Source: Stramenopiles sp. TOSAG23-3
Lineage: Eukaryota; Sar
NCBI GenBank assembly: GCA_900128585.1
Contig: LT642494.1
Span: forward strand, 1 to 16,277
Length of the DNA: 16,277 nt
Direction of reading: 5' to 3'
A program made the translations under genes and the position numbers. This document shows positions 1 through 7,016 of this stretch, piece by piece; the first letter of the stretch is position 1, and each line of letters begins with the position of its first letter. Under the pieces are notes generated by a model, which was given only the letters and a program-made list of their open reading frames with translations, did no database searches and was not told the origin of the DNA.

Positions 1-287
1 GTCGCAGTAGACGGTCGTAATACAGCCCCTTTGTTTTCACCGCATTGAAACAGTCTTACGCCTTTTACCTCACCATCATCATGCCAGAGAATATTACCCG
101 TAGTCGTTTACTATTACATTAGTATTTGAAAGAATGGGAGGAAATGATTAATTATATAGGCTATACTGTACATAAATAGTCATTGGTGATATTTATTAGG
201 AAAATAATCAATTGATTTGCCAACAGAAACCGTGGTGTTTTGCAGTTTTCCATATCTTCCAATACTTTAAATAAACAAGCCCAAAGC
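1..287. other. 5' flank of the first gene; no supported gene
   Basis: Positions 1-110 are less AT-rich than the following 130 bases. Plus-strand frame 1 is open from the window edge to a TGA at 46-48 (15 codons), so the tail of an upstream gene could end here, but 15 codons cannot show it. The minus-strand ATGs (CAT at 42, 74, 77, 80 and 117) all run into stops within a few codons, so no leftward gene starts here. The run ending TTTTGCAG at 245 could be a 3' splice site that would extend the next gene upstream. I saw no matching donor. Confidence 0.4.
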
Positions 288-746
288 ATGGCGTCTTTGG
301 TGGGTGGCGAATGTGCGACTGATAATGGTGCAGTTGAGGAAGCTAGTCCAGCGTTGACGGCGCAACAGACGGAACAGGCGGAGCAACAGTGGAAGTTGGC
401 TCAATTTAGAATGCTTAGAATGGAAGCTGAATATAATGCGTGCATAGCTGCTGAAGGGAAGTTGGGCGCCAATGTTGTAGAAGACAGCGGCAATGATGCT
501 AAAGAAGTGCCAACGGAGTCTCCCGCAGCAAGCGGTTATGCCCAGTTGGATTGTGACGTCTTAGTTGACGAAGAGAGCAACGAGGCACCAGTTGACGAGG
601 AAGAATCGGAGGCTTTTGGGGAGTTCCAGTTTGCCCAATTTCCAGAAGAAGAGCGGGTACTCAAGACTGCCCCAAACGAGGAAATCATTAGTGCGATGAA
701 ATCTATGAAGTGGCGCCCGAAACGAGACCGCGTCTTGCGCCCTTGA
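288..746 (+). CDS. Small acidic protein of unknown function
   Basis: I do not firmly recognise this 152-residue protein. The frame is open from a TTG at 240, but the first ATG is at 288 and is taken as the start. Residues 24-57 are Gln/Glu-rich and suit a long helix, possibly a coiled coil. Residues 90-123 are strongly acidic (DEE and EEE clusters) with an alternating Phe pattern around EFQFAQF. The C-terminus (130-152) switches to a basic tail after the helix-like EEIISAMKSM. A GYxxL motif at 83-87, followed by an acidic stretch and a C-terminal helix with I-x-x-x-M spacing, faintly recalls the MEA1 (male-enhanced antigen 1) family. That match is from memory and weak. There is no signal peptide or membrane segment. 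It is convergent with the carrier gene, 201 bp between stops. Length and composition suggest a soluble adaptor-like protein. An upstream exon cannot be excluded, because a CAG acceptor-like site lies at 243-245. Confidence 0.7.
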   Translation: MASLVGGECATDNGAVEEASPALTAQQTEQAEQQWKLAQFRMLRMEAEYNACIAAEGKLGANVVEDSGNDAKEVPTESPAASGYAQLDCDVLVDEESNEAPVDEEESEAFGEFQFAQFPEEERVLKTAPNEEIISAMKSMKWRPKRDRVLRP

Positions 747-947
747 AGATGCCGATTGTACATAGAACAGAATTAGTGGTCATCAAACATTATTTAGAAA
801 ACCAAAAGGCAATTAATTACGTAAAAACAAAATTAATGGCTGGTATTTAGGTGCTCTTATTTACAATTTATGTCCAGTAAGGTTACCTAACCCAATACGA
901 TGACTTTCTCCTTCCTCTCTTTTTAAAATTAATGAATTCTTTAGCTT

Positions 948-1838
948 TTAGCTAAAATCACCGCTACGGTGCTTTTTGATCACCACCGTTTTCAACGATT
1001 CGTACACGCTAAACTGTATGGCGGCGTTGGGCACACTCCGAAGCAGGTATGGGAGGGCACCGTGGTAAAATCTCCCGAGTCCTCCCTTTCTATATGTCGT
1101 TCGGTAGCAGTCTAGAAAGCTAGAGTAAACACGCTGTCCATGATGATCTCCTTGACTCCCTGAAATTTGCATAATTTTTCGCACAGTATCATTGGGGTAC
1201 ACAAAAACGCCGGCGGTCACCCCGGACAAGGCCCCATAAAACATTTTGCTTTGAACAGTCATTTCATTCGCTCCATTTTCAGAAAAATACCCATACACTC
1301 CAAACTTAATGCCCTCGTACGGCACAGCCCCTAAAATGGTCGGCCAACACCCACGGTACAAAGACTTATACCCGTTTTCCTTTATGGCCTCTCTCAAAAC
1401 ACCACCTAGGCCTATATCTCGCCCAGTGACCCCGGCCAACCTTGTCCGAGCAAAGTCCAGCGGGTACGTCAATATACACGCAGTGATGCCCGCGCACGCG
1501 CCTGACCCAAAAGCGAGAATTTTCGGGTCTGGGCCCTTAAACCGAAAAACTTGGCGCAGCAGATCCTTATATACATCATTGCAAGCAAAAAGAACACCTT
1601 TGGCCGGAAAAATACGCAAGCAATTCGTAAAGTTCCCTCGCCAAAACCCCTTTACTCCCTCGGCTTCCATAATCGCAGAAGCAGTTGCCCGTATACCTTT
1701 TTCACCCCCGCCAGTTTGTGCCAACACCCGGATTCTTTCCAAGGGAGACGTTGCTGTCTTCGCAACTGTGCCACCGAAACCGCCGAGCGGCAGCAGCATA
1801 ATCTTCTCAATTGTATCGGGCGCCCCAGGTCTCGGCAT
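948..1838 (-). CDS. Mitochondrial carrier family (SLC25) protein, adenine-nucleotide/CoA-carrier-like
   Basis: This 296-residue protein has the usual length and three-fold repeat of the SLC25 family, six-helix antiporters of the mitochondrial inner membrane. The Px[DE]xx[KR] signatures are P32-E34-R37 (PLERIR), P126-D128-R131 (PLDFAR) and P215-D217-R220 (PNDTVR). Repeat 1 reads GFWRGNFTNCLRIFP, close to the ADP/ATP carrier pattern, with Arg75 at contact point I. Contact point II is Gly176-Ile177 (PYEGIKF). Contact point III is Arg267 (LLRSVP). This Arg / Gly-Ile / Arg set matches adenine nucleotide carriers as I recall them. The RRRMMM signature of true ADP/ATP carriers is missing; RKIMQI stands there. 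A CoA, ATP-Mg/Pi-like or other nucleotide carrier is therefore more likely. There is no N-terminal EF-hand extension, so it is not the calcium-regulated form. The start is the first ATG at 1838; a TTG lies in frame at 1850. It is divergent from the 2743 gene. The family call is certain, the substrate is not. Confidence 0.96.
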   Translation of the reverse strand: MPRPGAPDTIEKIMLLPLGGFGGTVAKTATSPLERIRVLAQTGGGEKGIRATASAIMEAEGVKGFWRGNFTNCLRIFPAKGVLFACNDVYKDLLRQVFRFKGPDPKILAFGSGACAGITACILTYPLDFARTRLAGVTGRDIGLGGVLREAIKENGYKSLYRGCWPTILGAVPYEGIKFGVYGYFSENGANEMTVQSKMFYGALSGVTAGVFVYPNDTVRKIMQISGSQGDHHGQRVYSSFLDCYRTTYRKGGLGRFYHGALPYLLRSVPNAAIQFSVYESLKTVVIKKHRSGDFS

Positions 1839-2742
1839 GATCAATAACAAATTTCTTCACAGCAATGGCTGCAACGCAAAATAAAATATATGCAATACAA
1901 ACAGTCCTACCAAGAAGACACTAACGGAAGCAAGCCGCTTCAAATGTACTTCTTGACAAACCTATTGTTCACGAGAAATGTAAACCAGGGAAGGTATGGC
2001 AACTCTACTCAAATAGTCCATAGAACATTACCATATAGTTAGATCTTTATTTCAACCCATTCTTTCAATGCAAGAATGAATTGGACGAATACTTTTGTGT
2101 GAGCCTCCTCTGTGTCATTTATGACCACTCAATAAACCAATTTCAACAGATTTCATACTTAATATGTATACTAATTATTGAATTTACTATATATTTAAAA
2201 TTATTATACTTGTATTATTATTTCTTATATTAATATTTACCTATGTATATTATATGATTATACATTTTTATTGTACTTTATTTTTGGTGAATCAATCGAT
2301 TTTAATTTAGAGCTAAATAGCATAGCAGCTCTTTTAGATCTATGTTACGAGGATAATAAAATAACGTCCTTCTTCCGTCCTTCGATTCCTCCTTCTTCTT
2401 TTTTAAGAAACGACGACAGACGATATTAATTCTAAAAACTCAGTTGTATTTTAAATTATTTTTTTTTATGAATTATCATCTTCGTATAATTAATAATATT
2501 AATTACGACGAGGAGTGCTGCTGCTGCTCCAGCCGTTACATCATAAAATATGAGCGCGATATAATAATAATAATAATAAATATTATAATATTCATCACCA
2601 GTAAAAATGTTGTTTGTGCAGTACGAAGGTATAATTAAATTGGATGAAATTCGCGCGTGCTGTCGAGTAACAATTACAACGGAGAGTTTATTAGGTGTTG
2701 ACACATTACCCTAAAACAATTGTCAGGTTTTAGAACACAGAA
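1839..2742. promoter_or_regulatory. Divergent spacer (about 900 bp) with presumed promoters of the carrier and the coiled-coil gene
   Basis: This region lies between two divergent start codons and must hold both promoters, but I recognise no defined core element. Positions 2150-2300 are extremely AT-rich. A short inverted repeat (AGAGCT at 2309-2314, AGCTCT at 2327-2332) has a 12-nt loop. A pyrimidine-rich tract at about 2367-2406 contains repeated TCCTTC and ends in a T-run. A short CTG run (2516-2528) and an ATA run (2561-2579) are simple repeats. Small open frames of 64-97 codons here have biased low-complexity translations and are not supported as genes. Confidence 0.5.
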
Positions 2743-5700
2743 ATGTCCGACACGTCTTCTCGCAGTGGAAAACCTTGGACCCCCGCCGAGCTTGTCCCGT
2801 GGCACATAGATGGAAGGGCCTTGCTTCCGGGAGACGCGGGAGGGGTAGGAGAGGATGCCAAGCACGGCAGGGGAACAAAGGGAAACCGTGGTCGCAGAAA
2901 GAGGAGAAAGGGTGCTCCTAAACCAGTGGCACCTGGCGTACCAATTTCTCATCCCCCTCAAGGTCAAAATTTAATATCATTCCCCCGTGGTGGTAGAAAG
3001 TTCAAGTCAAAAACAACTATGCGGGACCCGGGGTTCTGCGAAGAAATAGGCCCTTCATATGAATTCAACGAGTCAAGCATTGGGTACGAGCAATCGCTGT
3101 ATAATGATTTGAGCGGAAATTCTGCAACTACCAGGGTGTATGAGAACATTGTCCCGGAAAGGGAGGTTGCGCCTAATTTATCCATGATGGAGTACGCAAC
3201 GGCTGCGATCAATCCGTCCAGAGCACACTCTCAGTACAGCAAAGTGCACACTGAGGTAAGCGGCGCTTCCCGTATTCTTGTTGATGGTTATTTCAAATCT
3301 GCAAACGTCAGTGGCACTTCGAGAATAGTCGTAGACGATTCATTTTCAAAGCGAAACAATTCTAGAATTAGCGCTTCTGTCGAAGCCCAAGCCGTACCCC
3401 CAAAACCCACCAGAAACGACGAACTGTTCTATTCGTGGCTTGGTCACCGGTGGGAAACAAACGCCCCTGTCGAGAAATGGAAAAGTATCCGGCTGGAAAC
3501 TCCTTCCGATTATGCAGAATCTCACAGATCCAACCCGTTTAGAGACTGCTCTCCCCGGACAAACAGGAGGATAGAAATAGATTCTATGGAGCAAAAATTA
3601 AGGCGAGCTTTAGGAATAAAATACGACCCTGCTAGTACGGAAGTGGACGATGCGATACTTGCAGTCCGGGAGCGTGCAGAAATTTCATCCCATTGTTTTG
3701 CGCATCTGGCCTCCAAAATATCTGTGCGCTCAAAGGAAGAGGCAAATCTACTGACAATGTCATGGCAAGTTCAAATGGATTCTCTAAATAGAATATACAA
3801 GTTGATGAAACATTTGGACAAGCGAGTCAAAGGCGTAGACAACCGGGTTGCTTCTATCCAGCGGAGCTTCAACGCTACCATAAAGAATTTGACTGATCGA
3901 GCGACAGAAAGGGAAGAAAAGTGTTTCCACCACATAAAGAAGCTTGAGGCCCATTTGGTAGCAACAGAACGCGACATATTGACCCTGCGGTTAGACAGCT
4001 CTCAAGCCAAGCAAAACAGTAGAATTAAACCAGCGGGAAAAAGCATGGAAGACGACAGCGAGGATTCTGACGAGGACGCTCTCTCTTCCCGTGTGTATCA
4101 AAAATTGGCGCAGGAGTATGATGCATTAAACTCCGTAAACGGGACCTTAAGGAATGAAATGAAAGCTCTCGAGACTGAAAGAGACCATGTAGTGTCAATG
4201 CTGAGCAAAGTTATTGGCAACGGACTTTCTACTGCGGATTTAATAGAGTCACTGGAGAACCGTGTCGAAAGCATAGACGCGAAAGACATTTCGTCACACA
4301 TTCACAAAAAAACGGAAATGTTGGAAACTATCATGGACCTTCGGGATCAGGCCAAAGAAGAGTTGAGGTTCCGAACATATCGTGCGAACCAAAGAGCGTT
4401 GATCCAACCAGCCCATGAAACTAACAAAAAAACGGATGAAAATTACGTAGCGCCGACCCTTCTAAATTTCTGGAACGTTGAACTGTCTGCACAAAAGTTA
4501 GAAATAGGCCGGCTGAAGAGGCGCTGCAAGTCATCCGTGCAGCAGAAACATCCCCTAATACAGCAGGTAAACGACATTTTTGGGACCAGAAAAGATAGAA
4601 AGAAGTCGCGGAAAAAGAAAAAAAATAAGGCCGTTCACATCAGGAACAAAGATTGGTTGCTTCAGGAGATCCACTGTATCTACACCTGCCGGTTGAGATA
4701 CACGTCGAACAGAACATGCAACAACATATTATCTAGTACAGTAAAGGATTTCCCCTCTTTTACATTTTCGTATTTTCTTGACAAGTACAAAGACGAGAAT
4801 CGAATACGCACCAGTATCAAAGAGTTTCTGGATGCCGTGGAAGTATACGGAGGTACCGCAGGCGAAGGGAATGCCGAGAATGACAGATGGATTGCAATAT
4901 TTAGTGAATTTATAAACGGTAAAATTCCGACTTCAACCGTTGACTTCTTTTTGTTCCTGGTCTCGTTAGTATCTGACTGCTGCGTTGGAATCAAGTACCC
5001 ACGGATGGAGTCCTACAATGTACCGTACTGGATAAGTGCGATCGCGGCAACAAAGATGCTGGACAGGGTTTTTCCACGGACCGAAATCACATCCAAAGAA
5101 TTGATTAAAAACCAAATAAAGGCGCTGCAGTCCAGGGCGACCGTGCAAGAAGTCACCGTAGCAATTACGGGAACAAACGATAAGCCTGCTCCTGATTACC
5201 GGTTACCGTACTTGGCTTTTCTGGATTTGATGCTGCAAGCTTTTCAACGTGAGTCACAAAAGACTTTGGACGAGGTGTACCAGAACTTCTCGCTGGAAGA
5301 CAAAAATTTTTCTGGTTACGTTTCGTATGAGAGCTTCAAAACAATTGTGCAAAAATTTAACCGAGTGACAACGCTGCACAAAAATCTAGAGACGTTGTTT
5401 CTGGAAGAGAGCAACATTATCCGTGAACTGATTCCACTGGAAGAACAGTTCAACAGTGCTTGCAAAATAGATTTTTTTGGAGTATGCAACGTCTTGGAAC
5501 GCACGGGGGCATACACGCTTCATCTGGGATATATGCTAGAACCACCGTTGCAGCCGCCTTCCGCAGCACGTGGCAACGAGGTGTTTGCTGCTATCAATGA
5601 TATCAACAGAAAAAGCACAAGCATCTACGCTAGCCTGTTGAAACAGATGCACTCGGAACAATCCAAGGAAAGCATTACAATGCTGATGTTTTGCCAGCAG

Positions 5701-6042
5701 TGTGTTGACGTCGAGGAGAGGACAAAAATCTCACCTTTTCGAATTGAATTTGCAATGCAAAAGTTTTTGAACATCCTCCACGAACAACTATTGCTGCAAG
5801 AGGGCAGTTCCGGCGAGGTCCCACTCGGTTATTTTCAGCAAGGGTGTGAGGCACACTTGGAGATAATCACTCGACGGCGTGGACTCGGAGAGGAGTACCT
5901 CCAACATGTTCTAAAGAGGCAAGGGGAGACAACAGCAGAGAAAGTTGCACGAAATACAAAAGTCTTGCTCGTTATTCGACGACAACTGTTGAAGAAACTA
6001 CAAAAAATTAGAGAGCGAAAATTGAAGAGCACTGCACAGTAG
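2743..6042 (+). CDS. Large coiled-coil protein with one degenerate EF-hand; possible cytoskeletal/ciliary protein
   Basis: This 1,099-residue protein is not one I can name. Residues 1-95 are disordered and basic (RRKRRK at 51-56). Residues 172-205 hold a 17-residue tandem repeat around VSGxSRIxVD. Residues 280-420 and 450-550 are heptad-like, charged helices likely to form coiled coils, separated by an acidic Ser/Asp patch at 435-446. A Lys/Arg cluster (615-628, RKDRKKSRKKKKNK) could be a nuclear signal or a microtubule/RNA contact. Residues 634-745 form a helical block (NKDWLLQEIHCIY, then a PSFTFSYFLDKY motif and an FSEFINGK motif) resembling a helical region I associate with protist axonemal proteins; that is recall only. 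An EF-hand-like loop at 853-864 has D1, N3, S5, G6 but Ser at position 12, so calcium binding is doubtful. The C-terminus is helical and basic. The start is the first ATG in a long open frame. No introns or membrane segments are seen. The gene is certain, the role is inferred. Confidence 0.93.
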   Translation: MSDTSSRSGKPWTPAELVPWHIDGRALLPGDAGGVGEDAKHGRGTKGNRGRRKRRKGAPKPVAPGVPISHPPQGQNLISFPRGGRKFKSKTTMRDPGFCEEIGPSYEFNESSIGYEQSLYNDLSGNSATTRVYENIVPEREVAPNLSMMEYATAAINPSRAHSQYSKVHTEVSGASRILVDGYFKSANVSGTSRIVVDDSFSKRNNSRISASVEAQAVPPKPTRNDELFYSWLGHRWETNAPVEKWKSIRLETPSDYAESHRSNPFRDCSPRTNRRIEIDSMEQKLRRALGIKYDPASTEVDDAILAVRERAEISSHCFAHLASKISVRSKEEANLLTMSWQVQMDSLNRIYKLMKHLDKRVKGVDNRVASIQRSFNATIKNLTDRATEREEKCFHHIKKLEAHLVATERDILTLRLDSSQAKQNSRIKPAGKSMEDDSEDSDEDALSSRVYQKLAQEYDALNSVNGTLRNEMKALETERDHVVSMLSKVIGNGLSTADLIESLENRVESIDAKDISSHIHKKTEMLETIMDLRDQAKEELRFRTYRANQRALIQPAHETNKKTDENYVAPTLLNFWNVELSAQKLEIGRLKRRCKSSVQQKHPLIQQVNDIFGTRKDRKKSRKKKKNKAVHIRNKDWLLQEIHCIYTCRLRYTSNRTCNNILSSTVKDFPSFTFSYFLDKYKDENRIRTSIKEFLDAVEVYGGTAGEGNAENDRWIAIFSEFINGKIPTSTVDFFLFLVSLVSDCCVGIKYPRMESYNVPYWISAIAATKMLDRVFPRTEITSKELIKNQIKALQSRATVQEVTVAITGTNDKPAPDYRLPYLAFLDLMLQAFQRESQKTLDEVYQNFSLEDKNFSGYVSYESFKTIVQKFNRVTTLHKNLETLFLEESNIIRELIPLEEQFNSACKIDFFGVCNVLERTGAYTLHLGYMLEPPLQPPSAARGNEVFAAINDINRKSTSIYASLLKQMHSEQSKESITMLMFCQQCVDVEERTKISPFRIEFAMQKFLNILHEQLLLQEGSSGEVPLGYFQQGCEAHLEIITRRRGLGEEYLQHVLKRQGETTAEKVARNTKVLLVIRRQLLKKLQKIRERKLKSTAQ
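3256..3357 (+). repeat. Two-copy 51-bp in-frame tandem repeat inside the coiled-coil gene
   Basis: Copies at 3256-3306 and 3307-3357 encode 17-residue units (residues 172-188 and 189-205). They share VSG[AT]SRI[LV]VD and a following F/K-rich tail. Many third-codon positions differ while the protein is kept, which suggests an old duplication under protein-level constraint. Confidence 0.75.
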
Positions 6043-6482
6043 AAAAGTGTTAGACGAGATTTTTTTTAGAGGTACCAGGTAGTAGGTTGACCTTGATATT
6101 ATTATATTAATATACGATATCGTACCATTAAAATATGTGATGATAGGAAACATTGTACTTTAATAAGTATCAAAATTCTCCTAAAAAATTACAACGTTCA
6201 TACTGCCGCCCATTATTATTATTGAATTATAATAGAAGATATTTCATAATATATAACACCCCCACCCCACCCCACCCCCCCATTCCATTAAATTCGATTT
6301 CTAAATTTAGAATTTTGACTGGTGATAGCGAAGCATAACATATCTCGCCACTTTAGTTCAAACGAGGACAAGTTTTTCTCTTCTTTGGTTCTTTCTCTCT
6401 ACCTTTGTCGAGGCATTCCGCCCCATTTTTATTAAATTTGTGTGGGCACATTACCTTCTCCTCTGCTCCTTCCCCGGCACGG
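6043..6482. promoter_or_regulatory. Spacer (440 bp) before the ankyrin gene: AT-rich, G-quadruplex motif, pyrimidine tracts
   Basis: The spacer separates two same-strand genes. A T-run at 6060-6066 and AT-rich sequence at 6095-6140 follow the upstream stop. A C-tract cluster lies at 6259-6281 (see separate entry). Two pyrimidine-rich stretches, about 6373-6406 and 6452-6476, precede the ATG at 6483 and probably belong to the promoter or 5' UTR. A 61-codon open frame at 6153-6338 is low complexity and rejected as a gene. Confidence 0.5.
6259..6281 (-). promoter_or_regulatory. Predicted G-quadruplex (minus strand) / i-motif (plus strand)
   Basis: Four C-runs of 5, 4, 4 and 7 bases (6259-6263, 6265-6268, 6270-6273, 6275-6281) are separated by single A bases. 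On the minus strand this gives four G-runs with one-base T loops, the pattern known to form very stable parallel G-quadruplexes. It lies about 200 bp upstream of the ankyrin gene start, in otherwise AT-rich DNA. Any regulatory role is inference. Confidence 0.7.
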
Positions 6483-6989
6483 ATGGCGAACGAAACCATA
6501 TGGTCCTGCGCAAAAAATGGCTATTTTAAGACGCTGAAAAAACTTTTGCAGAAGAATGGCATGAGAGACATTGACAAACGGCAGCCGGAAAAGGGTTATA
6601 CGGCCATCCAGTTTGCATCTGCGTTTGGGCACCTTGATATTGTCAAGTACTTGATTGAGAAGGGTGCTAATGTAAACATTCAGGACGATGATGGCGACTC
6701 CCCATTGCACGACGCGTGCTTCATGGGCCAGCTTGAGGCTGTAAAATACTTGGTGGAGCACCAAGCAAATGTCACAGCGACGAACAAAAGAAACGAAACC
6801 CCTCTCGACCGAGCAGAGGGAAGGGCTAATCACGACGTTGCAAAGTATATACGCAGCACCCCGGCGGCAAAAAATCTTCTCTGGAGGAAGTGGCGAAAAG
6901 TGATTGTGACGGTCGCTGTGATCCTTGTCCTTGCAGTGGTCTGGATAGTACCCAAAGTCCAGTCCCTCCGTGAAGAAATCAATTTGTGA
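6483..6989 (+). CDS. Ankyrin-repeat protein with C-terminal membrane anchor
   Basis: This 168-residue protein has about three to four ankyrin repeats. The N-terminal unit (residues 1-36) is divergent. Clear repeats follow at 37-68 (GYTAIQFASAFGHLDIVKYL), 70-101 (GDSPLHDACFMGQLEAVKYL) and a shorter one from 103 (NETPLDRAEG) to about 124. Each has the TPLHxA-like turn and the GHxxIVKxLIExGANVN-like second helix. A single hydrophobic segment at 140-157 follows basic residues (WRKWRK) and leaves an 11-residue tail, so it fits a tail-anchored protein with the ankyrin domain in the cytosol. ER or mitochondrial outer membrane are possible destinations. Ankyrin repeats bind partner proteins; the partner is unknown. 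The start is the first ATG at 6483; the frame is open from a TTG at 6405, but that extension is low complexity. It is convergent with the EF-hand/IQ gene, 27 bp between stops. Confidence 0.93.
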   Translation: MANETIWSCAKNGYFKTLKKLLQKNGMRDIDKRQPEKGYTAIQFASAFGHLDIVKYLIEKGANVNIQDDDGDSPLHDACFMGQLEAVKYLVEHQANVTATNKRNETPLDRAEGRANHDVAKYIRSTPAAKNLLWRKWRKVIVTVAVILVLAVVWIVPKVQSLREEINL

Positions 6990-7016
6990 AGAGGAATTCA
7001 ATGTAATAGTTTTTTT

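Noticed and set aside
1-48. Possible C-terminal tail of an upstream gene
   Set aside because: Fifteen open codons to a TGA at the window edge are expected by chance; no motif is visible.
240-287. TTG-initiated N-terminal extension of the first gene
   Set aside because: The extension depends on a non-ATG start; eukaryotic initiation at the ATG at 288 is the simpler choice. The same reasoning removes the TTG extensions at 1850, 6405 and 9053.
1309-1884. 191-codon plus-strand frame
   Set aside because: It is antisense to the mitochondrial carrier, whose three family signatures prove the minus strand is coding; the translation has no recognisable motif.
2309-2332. AGAGCT/AGCTCT inverted repeat as a terminator or operator
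   Set aside because: Six-base arms with a 12-nt loop are weak and the host is eukaryotic; chance occurrence in AT-rich DNA is likely.
2444-2704. Small frames in the AT-rich divergent spacer
   Set aside because: Translations are runs of Ile, Tyr, Asn and Cys produced by simple ATA/CTG repeats; no protein-like pattern.
6432-7001. 189-codon minus-strand frame
   Set aside because: It is antisense to clear ankyrin repeats and has Cys/Arg-rich composition typical of a shadow frame.
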